Shown piece by piece: positions 1-6,800 of a stretch of DNA of 7,964 bases (its first letter is position 1; every line of letters begins with the position of its first letter). The translations under genes were made by a program, and so were the position numbers. This stretch comes from an uncultured Clostridia bacterium (GTDB lineage: Bacteria; Bacillota; Clostridia; UMGS1810): contig CALGRC010000169.1 of the NCBI GenBank assembly GCA_937959315.1, positions 1-7,964 on the forward strand, in the 5' to 3' direction. Below the pieces are notes generated by a model, which saw nothing but the letters and a program-made list of their open reading frames with translations, was not told the origin of the DNA and did no database searches.

Positions 1-85
1 CCAACGTAGGTTTTTCCTGCGTAGGTTTTTCCAACGTTGGATTATCCAATGTTGGATTTTCCAATGTAGGTAAATCCGATGTAGG
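1..85. repeat. 15-bp tandem repeat, about 5.7 copies, inside the initiator-like gene
   Basis: Units start at 1, 16, 31, 46, 61 and 76 (the last partial). The plus-strand consensus is CCAAYGTWGGWTTTT; the unit at 31-40 contains the perfect palindrome CCAACGTTGG. The 15-bp period equals five codons and encodes the PT-x-(E/D)-x pentapeptide of the overlapping gene. The array may continue beyond the window. Tandem short repeats inside an initiator gene resemble the iterons of RepA_N-type plasmid origins, which lie inside rep; that role is an inference here. Confidence 0.85.
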
Positions 86-418
86 CGGCTGTTCACTGCT
101 GGTAGCTGCTTCCGGCTCTTTGGGCTGCGGCTGCTCATATATGACATAATCCGCACCGCGCAAACGTCCTTTCTCGTCGCGTTCCCGGCTGCGGACGATA
201 TATCCGGCTTTTTCAAGTTCTTTGACCGCTTCGCGGATTGCGTCGATCTTCTCCCGGTTGATGTGAGATAAGCCCGCAAGGGTATAATCCCAATCTTCGG
301 GTAAGGACAGCATTTGCGAAAGCAAGCCTTTTGCCTTTAAGGTGAGTTCCTTATTGCGCAAGTGGTGGTTGCTCATAACGGTATAGCCCGTATTTCTCTC
401 AACTCGAAAAACTGCCAT
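1..418 (-). CDS. Replication-initiator-like winged-helix protein of a conjugative element or plasmid (N-terminal part, cut by the window edge)
   Basis: Starts at ATG 418 and stays open for 139 codons to the window edge. The opening MAVFRVERNTGYTVMSNHHL, followed by TLKAKGLLSQMLSLPEDWDY and REAVKELEKAGYIVR, matches from memory a helix-turn-helix family (often with a C-terminal DUF6017 domain) found in Tn1549-like conjugative elements and clostridial plasmids, where it is thought to act as a replication initiator. Residues about 22-95 look like a winged helix. Residues 96-112 are a Pro/Glu/Ser linker, and 112-139 are a pentapeptide repeat (PTLEN, PTLDN, PTLEK, PTQEK). The start is supported by AAGGAAGTGAT (437-427), one mismatch from the full anti-Shine-Dalgarno complement. 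It lies on the same strand as the phage tail genes but is not a tail or lysis gene. The family call is firm; the replication role is inferred from relatives, and the C-terminus is not visible. Confidence 0.8.
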   Translation of the reverse strand, partial: MAVFRVERNTGYTVMSNHHLRNKELTLKAKGLLSQMLSLPEDWDYTLAGLSHINREKIDAIREAVKELEKAGYIVRSRERDEKGRLRGADYVIYEQPQPKEPEAATSSEQPPTSDLPTLENPTLDNPTLEKPTQEKPTL

Positions 419-514
419 TTTTTTATCACTTCCTTTCTCGGTCTGCGTGGAATATTAGAAAGCCGTTTTCGGCGGTTTTGGTATTGCAGTATGCCTTTGC
501 TGTTTTTACGTCTG

Positions 515-540
515 AAAAGCCTTGTATTATAAGGGCTTTT
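515..540. repeat. Inverted repeat around the candidate -10 box
   Basis: The arms AAAAGCC (515-521) and GGCTTTT (534-540), extended inward by two A-T pairs around a bulge, flank an AT-rich centre that contains the TATAAT. It could be a protein-binding site or simply a hairpin. It is not followed by a T-tract on either strand, so I do not read it as a terminator. Confidence 0.4.
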
Positions 541-562
541 TCGCGCCTAACGTTCCACGTTA
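526..562 (-). promoter_or_regulatory. Candidate promoter with overlapping palindrome upstream of the initiator-like gene
   Basis: On the minus strand a perfect TATAAT (531-526) is followed by a leader of about 100 nt to the ATG at 418. The -35 position for 17-bp spacing (554-549) reads AACGTT, a poor match to TTGACA. That hexamer lies inside the 15-bp inverted repeat TAACGT-TCC-ACGTTA (548-562). A good -10 with a bad -35 covered by a palindrome fits a regulator-controlled promoter, but no transcript evidence is available. Confidence 0.4.
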
Positions 563-580
563 CCGCCTGTTTTCGGGCAT

Positions 581-610
581 AAAAAAACCGCAACTCTTTT
601 CAAGCTGCGG
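581..610 (-). terminator. Rho-independent terminator (minus strand)
   Basis: On the minus strand CCGCAGCTT (610-602) pairs with GAGTTGCGG (596-588) across the loop GAAAA. This gives a 9-bp stem with two G-T pairs, followed immediately by seven T residues (587-581). It would end transcripts coming from the tail cassette or the fibre remnant, and insulate the initiator-like gene from them. Confidence 0.85.
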
Positions 611-630
611 CGACATATCCTACTCACTTA

Positions 631-673
631 AAAACGCCATATCAAGGCTTGTCCAACCTTGCTACGGCGTTTT
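631..673. repeat. Imperfect inverted repeat, 17-bp arms, 9-bp spacer; possible recombination site
   Basis: The left arm AAAACGCCATATCAAGG (631-647) matches the reverse complement of the right arm CCTTGCTACGGCGTTTT (657-673) at 15 of 17 positions. With a 1-nt shift the match continues outward into CACTTA (625-630) and TAGGTG (673-678). There is no T-tract of terminator quality beyond the arms. Its position at the phage/mobile-element boundary makes a site-specific recombinase site plausible, but no integrase gene is in the window to test this. Confidence 0.6.
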
Positions 674-681
674 AGGTGTAA

Positions 682-825
682 TTATAGGGGGTGTTTAATT
701 GTCTTTAATGTGCTGAAAGCCGCATGGTTACGGCATTTTCCTTGTTGTGCATATATTGACGGGGCAGTCGCTCCCGTAGGCCCTGCGGGGCCGGTTACAA
801 TTCCTAAATCAAATTCCTTCGACAT
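682..825 (-). pseudogene. Collagen-like tail fibre gene remnant (47 codons)
   Basis: The frame starts at ATG 825, with AAGGGGG (840-834) as ribosome binding site 8 nt upstream, and ends at TAA 684-682. It begins MSKEFDLGIVTGPAGPTGAT, the usual opening of clostridial phage tail fibre proteins that carry a long Gly-Pro-X collagen-like region and then a receptor-binding head. Here the Gly-X-Y pattern stops after about 10 residues. The remaining 27 residues (from APSIYAQQGK to KTIKHPL) have no collagen repeat and no resemblance I recognise. It follows the BppU-like gene by 27 nt, as the next gene of the tail operon. The most economical reading is a fibre gene cut by insertion or recombination, whose frame now runs into foreign DNA. 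A genuine small protein is possible but less likely. Confidence 0.6.
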
Positions 826-852
826 ATTGTTTTCCCCCTTTTACATAATATT

Positions 853-1896
853 TTATATGGTATAAATTAAATGCCCATCTACAATTGATAATGGCGGCGC
901 GGCAGCGTTGTCTGCTACAACCGCTATCAAATGCCCCGCTTCATTAACATACACTGTAAAAAATCCGTCGCTCGGGGCTGTAATCCCACTATCCCCGCGC
1001 TCCCCCTTTTCCCCCTGCGCGCCACGCGGGATGGTAAATTGAAATCTTGGATGTATTTGCGTTCCAAGGTTTTCTACCGCAGCGGCTGTGCCAGGTTCCC
1101 CGGTAATGGTGCTGTCTATAGATATATCCACCGCAATTTGCTCTGCTGCATCCTCTGCTTGCTTTGCTGCGTTCTGTGCCGCACTTGCGGCCGAATTTGC
1201 TTCTTCCGCTGCTTCCTGTGCAAGTAACATCGTCTCTTCTGCATGTTCTGCTGCTTTTGTCGCAGCATCCGAAGCATTTGCAGCGGAAGAGGCAGCTTTC
1301 TGCGCAGATGATGCGGCAGTATTTGCGTTTTCCGCCGCTTTCGAAGCTGTATTAATAGCCTGCTGTACAGAAGATGCGGCAGTATTTGCGTTTTCTGCTG
1401 CTTGTTTTGCTTGATTTGTCGCTTCTTCCGCTGATTGTAATACTTGTTCTGCGCCATCTACCGCCCGTTCCGCTTCTTCTATTGCTTTCTGCAGCTCACT
1501 GTACTGCGGGCTGTCCTTCACGCTCTTATCACTCGATAAATCATCCAGTACCAAAAAGGAAAATTTTGAACTGCTTTCCCGCACGCCATCTTCATAAATA
1601 GATACAATCCCTACCGTTTCGCCCGGCTTAAGCTGCGCGCCCTGCATGGCATACTTTATTTGCCCGCCTGTTGCATTCACGATTTCGCAGGGTTCATCCG
1701 ACGTAAACCCCTCCGTACTCTGGAAACGGATTTTTACTTCCAGCCCAGTCAAATCAACCGGCGTTTCATCATCCTCTTTTAATGTAAATTGCAATACATA
1801 GGCACTATCATTTGCTACCAGTTCATCGTCCATCCGCGTAATTTCGCCCTTTCTGGTTGTCTGGAACAGCAAACTATACCCGCGGATTTCCTTCAT
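853..1896 (-). CDS. BppU-like upper baseplate protein with coiled coil and collagen-like stretch
   Basis: This is a structural protein of the phage baseplate, likely joining the tail tip to receptor-binding parts outside the cell. I use ATG 1896 (347 aa) because GGAGG at 1909-1905 lies 8 nt upstream; a GTG at 1905 would sit inside that site. Residues 1-128 resemble the BppU N-terminal domain (beta-rich, with DLTGLEVKIRF and GETVGIVSIYEDG). Residues about 132-255 are a long Ala/Glu/Gln-rich coiled coil. Residues 264-291 carry the GEPGTAAAVENLGTQ...FTIPRG linker typical of phage fibres. Residues 292-304 are collagen-like (GAQGEKGERGDSG). Residues 305-347 form a small C-terminal domain (GFFTVYVNEAGHLIAVV). 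The upstream gene ends 5 nt before the start. The fold is assigned from memory of BppU-N proteins. Whether the C-terminus binds a receptor directly or docks another fibre is unknown. Confidence 0.8.
   Translation of the reverse strand: MKEIRGYSLLFQTTRKGEITRMDDELVANDSAYVLQFTLKEDDETPVDLTGLEVKIRFQSTEGFTSDEPCEIVNATGGQIKYAMQGAQLKPGETVGIVSIYEDGVRESSSKFSFLVLDDLSSDKSVKDSPQYSELQKAIEEAERAVDGAEQVLQSAEEATNQAKQAAENANTAASSVQQAINTASKAAENANTAASSAQKAASSAANASDAATKAAEHAEETMLLAQEAAEEANSAASAAQNAAKQAEDAAEQIAVDISIDSTITGEPGTAAAVENLGTQIHPRFQFTIPRGAQGEKGERGDSGITAPSDGFFTVYVNEAGHLIAVVADNAAAPPLSIVDGHLIYTI
1310..1395 (-). repeat. 63-bp-spaced exact 23-bp direct repeat in the coiled coil of the BppU-like gene
   Basis: The 23 bp at 1310-1332 recur exactly at 1373-1395. 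The offset of 63 bp is 21 codons, or three heptads, and both copies encode the peptide AENANTAAS. This looks like an in-frame tandem duplication within the rod, which would lengthen the coiled coil without breaking heptad register. Confidence 0.8.
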
Positions 1897-1901
1897 TTGC
1901 G

Positions 1902-3023
1902 TCACCTCCGTATCAAATTATTTTTTAGCTTCCCATAGCCTGTTTGCATTTGTTCCCCAAATTGTACCTGTATGCTATAAAAATCCTCCCATACCTCAGT
2001 CACCCCCATTATCGGCATAGATACCGAAACCCGATGAATCCCGCTATATACCTGCACCAAATCGCCAATTGTATAATCGTCCAAATAGGATATCCCATCC
2101 GGGAAAATTGTAGCGTCAATTGCATATACCGACTTATTTAATGTAATTTTTGTACGTGCAAACGCCGTTTTCTTTTGATTGGTTTCCAACGTGCTTCCTG
2201 TATACGCAATTTCATCTGTATTCACATACCGGTCAATGCGGTAAATATCCTGCGCCGTACTTGTCTGCGTCAAAGCGCCGGTTCCGCCCTCTGTGCTGAC
2301 GTCCGTTACCAGGTTATCAATACTCTTTGTCACACGCATTTGCGACACATTCCCGCTGAACAAATCAAATTTCACGTTTGCCTGACGGTAATCATAAATG
2401 GTAACCGACAACTGGTTTTGGCCGTCAACCGTCGCATAAAATCCCATGTTTGCTTCCTTTACAAGCTCCTGCACCGCATCATAGGCCGTTTTATCACAGT
2501 CAGAAATGTACTCTTTATCCGCATAGGTGTTGTTTAGCTCGCTTGTCACTGCAATGCCGGCTCCAAAAAACTTCCTGTCATCATCCATCCAGGTTGCACC
2601 GTCAGTACAATTCCGCAATATCCGGTCTAAAATCACATCCGGCTTCCCAGTATATTCATAACGGTATGGCGCTTCATTCGTATTTGGCATAACAAACCGA
2701 AAATATAAAAGATAGCTCACCATCCTCCCGCGCACGGCCAATTCGGTAAACCCAAGCTCATTTGTAACTGTTTCCATATACACAATCATGCCATACGGTT
2801 CTTTTACCGGACGGCTAATCTTCACGATATTGAAAACGTCAAATAATTCCAGATACTCTGGCCGGTACGGCATATGGATTTCAAATTCACCGCTGTCGCT
2901 GTAGCAATTCTGCCAACGAAGGGAGGTATAAGAATCAAACATCCCTATGTACTGAAGCGGGATTTTCTGACTATCCGGGCCCGCCGCCATTGGCTGGTAT
3001 ACCCTTAAATATGGACGCTCCAC
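1902..3023 (-). CDS. Baseplate hub / tail-spike protein, Siphovirus ReqiPepy6 Gp37-like family
   Basis: This is the gp27-like hub at the tail tip, expected to form a trimer under Dit and surround the tail channel. The N-terminal pattern YIGMFDSYTSLRWQNCYSDS, then GEFEIHMP, ISRPVKEPYGMIVYMET and GRMVSYLLYFR, is characteristic of the Gp37-like family. A middle domain follows (about 120-220, including TAYDAVQELVKEANMGFYAT). The C-terminal part (about 285-365) contains YTIGDLVQVY and a final ITEV/VQFG-like strand pair. I use GTG 3023 (373 aa) because AGGGAGG lies 6 nt upstream; GTG 3032 is in frame but overlaps that site, and the ATG at 3027 is out of frame. At 373 aa it has no extra peptidase or lysozyme domain, so it is probably a hub without cell-wall-degrading activity. 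It starts 13 nt after the Dit stop. Confidence 0.85.
   Translation of the reverse strand: MERPYLRVYQPMAAGPDSQKIPLQYIGMFDSYTSLRWQNCYSDSGEFEIHMPYRPEYLELFDVFNIVKISRPVKEPYGMIVYMETVTNELGFTELAVRGRMVSYLLYFRFVMPNTNEAPYRYEYTGKPDVILDRILRNCTDGATWMDDDRKFFGAGIAVTSELNNTYADKEYISDCDKTAYDAVQELVKEANMGFYATVDGQNQLSVTIYDYRQANVKFDLFSGNVSQMRVTKSIDNLVTDVSTEGGTGALTQTSTAQDIYRIDRYVNTDEIAYTGSTLETNQKKTAFARTKITLNKSVYAIDATIFPDGISYLDDYTIGDLVQVYSGIHRVSVSMPIMGVTEVWEDFYSIQVQFGEQMQTGYGKLKNNLIRR
1905..1909 (-). promoter_or_regulatory. Ribosome binding site deciding the BppU-like start
   Basis: GGAGG on the minus strand overlaps the upstream stop region and lies 8 nt from ATG 1896. This spacing favours that ATG over the earlier in-frame GTG at 1905, which would begin on the last base of the site. 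Confidence 0.75.
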
Positions 3024-3030
3024 ACATACC

Positions 3031-3037
3031 ACCTCCC
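3031..3037 (-). promoter_or_regulatory. Ribosome binding site deciding a GTG start
   Basis: GGGAGG(T) on the minus strand overlaps the Dit stop codon and lies about 6 nt before GTG 3023. It makes the upstream GTG (3032) sterically unlikely as a start for the Gp37-like hub. Confidence 0.65.
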
Positions 3038-3798
3038 TAAATTTCCAAATACCGCACCGCTACCCAAATATTTAAATGGTTGTTGCTTTGTATTGTGCTG
3101 CGCCCTGGCGGGAGCTGAAAAAACACACTGTCCTCTGTCAGCCTGTCTGTGATATCCTGCCCGCCCATCCGCACATACCGGTTCCCGTCCATTGTAGAAA
3201 CTTCAACCTCATCGTTTGTTTCCAGCCCGTTGATTGTCATTTTCTCTGCCATTTCAGCCAAAAGGATATATTTATCGTCTGACGGGTTTGTTACAAACCT
3301 TATCAACAGCGGCGTAGAAACCCCACCGTCATTATGAATGACGGATTCATGGCAGTAAGTACCAGCCTTTGTCCGAATCCATTGGGTACTATACCGTTGC
3401 TGCGGCCCATAAAAAAACGGGTCAAAGCAGCGGAATACTACCGTAAAATCATAGGGCGGGTTTTTATTTGGTGTAAAAACGCCGTTTGGCTTCCCGCGCG
3501 CCGTCCGCACATCATTCCCCCGCCAAAACGTCAATGTAACAAGCGAAAACGGGCTAAATACCCGCTGCATTTTTGCATAATCCCCGTTAAAACAGTGCCC
3601 GGTTATGGTAATATCCCTTGCCCCCAAATGAAACCCCTGATAAAATTCCCCGTGGCAAAACGGGAGCTTGGCTGTATTGTCGTCCTCCGCCGGCTGCCCT
3701 AAATCAACATTGGACAACAAATACCCGGTATCTGTGCTTTCCATCATCAAGGACGCGCCATTGTCGTTTGTCACCTGCACCTTTTGAAAGCCGCTCAT
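3037..3798 (-). CDS. Distal tail protein (Dit), phage tail family
   Basis: Dit forms the hexameric ring that joins the tail tube to the baseplate hub. I use ATG 3798 (253 aa), preceded by AAAGGGGG with a 7-nt spacing; the frame is open further upstream to 3966, but that stretch lies inside the tape measure gene. Residues 1-130 fit the Dit belt domain: FQKVQVTNDNGASLMM, then the GARDITITGHC strand turn, FWRGNDVRTARGKPNGVF, and DFTVVFRCFDPFFYG, the last being a hallmark of this family. Residues about 140-253 fit the galectin-like C-terminal domain, ending LPPGRSTIQSNNHLNIWVAVRY. It lies 13 nt after the tape measure stop and directly before the Gp37-like hub, the canonical siphovirus order. There is no carbohydrate-binding insertion of the 'evolved Dit' type. 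Confidence 0.88.
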   Translation of the reverse strand: MSGFQKVQVTNDNGASLMMESTDTGYLLSNVDLGQPAEDDNTAKLPFCHGEFYQGFHLGARDITITGHCFNGDYAKMQRVFSPFSLVTLTFWRGNDVRTARGKPNGVFTPNKNPPYDFTVVFRCFDPFFYGPQQRYSTQWIRTKAGTYCHESVIHNDGGVSTPLLIRFVTNPSDDKYILLAEMAEKMTINGLETNDEVEVSTMDGNRYVRMGGQDITDRLTEDSVFFQLPPGRSTIQSNNHLNIWVAVRYLEI

Positions 3799-3811
3799 TC
3801 TACCGCCCCCT

Positions 3812-6800
3812 TTAAAATTCCAGGCATGCCTTCCGCAGACTGTTGGTCTGCTCCTGCGCAATCTCCGCCGGGCTTTGGTTTTTGGTTGTAAAATAATTGG
3901 TGATATTGATATCCCGCCCACCGGTATACGACGGGTCTGCCGGGTTATATTTGCGCAGCTTGTCATAGCCGCTCGCCTGCGCCGCCCAGTCGCTTACCAT
4001 CTGGTCGGTATATCCCATTGCCCGCAAAAACGTCCCGTTTTCGTTGATAAGCTGGTTGTTTTTCATCAGCGCCTGCATCATGGACGGCTGTAAACCCGAC
4101 CGTTCCTGCTTTTTTGCTTCCAGCTCTCCTTGTTGCGTGTAATAATCCAATTGTGCTTGCTTATAGGCGTTTTCCGCCGCCAGTATCTCCTGTTCTGTTG
4201 CGCCGTCCGCCGATTTTGTCTGATTGTATGCCTCCAAGCTCTGTTCTACTACCTTTGCCTGCTCGGCAAGCTTTTGCGTCATGGTCTGCACTTCTTTGTC
4301 GGCAATCTCAAGTTCGGACGCGCCTTTCCCCTCGGTCGCCTTCCATATCTGCAAATCCAAATCCAGCCCGCTGACCTTTTCGCTGACCAGCCCAGTCACC
4401 TGCGATAACGTGTCCTGAATACTTGCCAGCACGTTTTCCGCCATCTGCTGGTAAGTGTCCAGATATTGGTCGTCTAAATCCTCCGCTTTTTCCATGTACT
4501 CTTTCCGTAGATTCAGCCGTTCTTCCTCTGTCATATAGTCCAGCGTCATCACTTCGTCGGCAAATTTGCGGTACTGGTCGGCGCGGTTGCCCAGGTTCCA
4601 CAAATAGTCCCGCTCGTCTATCTCGCCGCGCTTGCGTTTGCGTTCATTCCACCGCTCGTCGGCGCGCATCATCTCGTCAACATGTTCCTGATAGTCGTCC
4701 GCCTGCTGCTGGTTCAGCTCTTTTGTCAGCGCATAGATTTCCTCGTTGGCTTCCTTTACCGCCTCTGCATCGTCCGCATAGGTGGCAAGTGCGTCCTTCC
4801 ACCACGCCAACTCCTCTGATATGGATACCTCGCTGGTGCGCATACGGTGGTTCAAATCATCCTTTGCCGTTTCAAACAGTGTTTTTCCACTGGCAAACCC
4901 CGGGATTTTCACACCGCCCGCCATCTTTTTGGTTTCATCGGCGGTATACACCCTGTCCCCGCGATTTAAATAGGTCAGCGCCGGGCTTGACGGCATAATG
5001 CGGAAAGACCCGTCCTGCCCTTCTATCAGCTCCGGCCCTTCCTCGTTGACTACCGACAGCCCCTCGTGCGCGTGTTTGGTGCCTCTGGCGTTTTGTCTTA
5101 TGGCGGTCGATTCTATCGGCCCGACAAAATCACGCGGGTATACTTTGGTATAAACGCCGATTTCCACCTTTTTTTCGGTCGGTATGGCGTCTGTTTTTTT
5201 GATTAACTCGTCGACGTCAACGCCCGCGTCCTTCAGCTTTCCGGAAAGCAATTCTATGGCCTTTTGCAGCGCCTCCGGTTTGTCCTTGCACGCTGCCAGT
5301 TCCGGGTACTTCTGTATCAGTTCCTCCAGCGTTTTTTCAGCGTCCTCCTGCCCGCCTACCAGACTAAAAAGGGCGTTTGTGATAGATTCGTATTCCCCGC
5401 CAAGATTGATGTCGATGAGTTTTTTCACGCTGGATTCATAATCGTCTATACTTTGCTTTCCGTCTGTAATTTTTTGGTTGTTTTCATCCAGTTCATTACT
5501 CGATTTTTCTATTTCAACATTTAAATCGCTCATCAACCCAAGCAGACTGCCGAAACCAACATCAGTCCTCCCGGTTAGTTCCTGTACTTCTTTATCCAAT
5601 TCCTGTAAATTTTGAGCAGCTTCCTCCTCTGTATGCGGCATGGACATAAATTCCTGCCGCTTATTGATAATTTCCTGATAAGCATTTTTCATGCTGAGCA
5701 TTGTATTGATATTTGTCTGCAGTTCTTTATTTCTGTTGGTTAATGCAGCAACTTCCTCTTTTAGTTCCGGGATTTTGTTTTTTGTTTCTAAAATTTCATT
5801 TTCCAGCTCCAGCTTCATCCGTTCCCGCTCTGCGTCAGTCATTTCGTTGATTTTATCAATGGTTTCCTGCCGGATGCCGTTCTTTTTTTCCTCCGCGCTG
5901 ATATATTCCCCATAGTTGTCTATAAACCAGCCCTCGATTTCCGCCCGTTTTTCCTCTGCCTCTTTCAATTCCTCGGCCGGGGCTTTCCCATCTTTCAGTA
6001 CCTGGTTGACTTTTTCCAGTTCGCTTGCCATAGACTGCACATTGTTTGCTTTTTCATCAAATGCGTCATAGTTGTCCGCTGCCTCTGCCACCGCGTCCCC
6101 CATGTTGTAAAATTCCTTTTCTGCATTCTCACACAATTTTACAATCCCTGCAATGGCAAGTCCAGCGCCAGCAATTCCTGCAATAGCCAACCCAACAGGA
6201 TTCCCAGCCAAAAATGTCAACGCAGACGAAACCGCTTTTATCCCGCTTGCCATTTTCCCCATAATGGACAGCGCAGGCCCCGCCGCCGCCGTCACCAGCC
6301 CCAGCGTCAATACTGTATTCTGCCCGCTCTCGCTCATGCCGTTATACCCGCTGACGATTACCCCAAACATGTCCGCCATTTTGGACTTTAAATCTGTAAT
6401 GATTGGGTCTACCGTTGCGCCCAGGTTTGCCATTTCTGTGTTCATATCGCTGGTCGCCTGGCGGCTTTGGATGATTGCCGCATTGGTATCCCGGTACTGT
6501 GCAGCCGCATCCTTGTACAGCCCGGTCAACGTCGAGGTGATGAGCTGGCTGCGCTCCTGCTCGTCTGCGCATTTTTCCAGCTCCGCATTAAATTCGTCCT
6601 CGCTTTTGCCCGCCCAATTCAAGGCGTCTGCCAGTGTCCCGGTCACAGTCCCCACCTTTGCCGTTTCGTTGGCGGCTTCCGTCAGCCCTTCAATCGGCAG
6701 GCTGTCGCCAAATTTGGCAGTCACGCCCGCGCAAATGTCGCTCCACTGCGCCAGTTCCTCCTCTGTATTGCACAGCTCGGCCAGATGGTTGACCGCCTCA

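Larger units (their letters stand above)
419..681. other. Gene-free boundary region between phage tail genes and the initiator-like gene
   Basis: No convincing coding sequence is seen on either strand. In minus-strand order it holds a long imperfect inverted repeat, a strong intrinsic terminator, a 15-bp palindrome, a TATAAT box and the leader of the initiator-like gene. Because phage genes lie on one side and a conjugative-element/plasmid-type gene on the other, the junction of two mobile elements probably lies here or just inside the adjoining fibre remnant. Confidence 0.6.

Noticed and set aside
1..85. CRISPR-like array
   Set aside because: The repeat period is only 15 bp with no distinct spacers, and it is in frame within a recognised coding sequence.
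461..479. Small hairpin GCCG-TTTT-CGGC in the initiator gene leader
   Set aside because: The stem is only about 4-5 bp and too weak to call a terminator or riboregulator. No known riboswitch pattern was recognised in the leader.
659..865. 68-codon plus-strand open frame across the fibre remnant
   Set aside because: It is antisense to the collagen-like opening and has no ribosome binding site. Its GPAGP-like stretch is just the complement of the Gly-Pro codons.
1088..1457. Ala/Ser/Cys-rich plus-strand and Gln/Lys-rich minus-strand frames within the BppU-like coiled coil
   Set aside because: They are shadows of the repetitive GCN/GAA codons of the real gene and lack starts with binding sites.
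3799..3966. 56-residue upstream extension of the Dit gene
   Set aside because: It overlaps the tape measure gene, is Arg-rich without family similarity, and the internal ATG 3798 has a proper binding site and 13-nt intergenic spacing.
4114..5000. Long Pro/Ser/Arg-rich plus-strand frames opposite the tape measure gene, up to 191 codons
   Set aside because: Antisense to a clear gene in GC-rich DNA, low-complexity composition, no binding sites, no recognisable domains.
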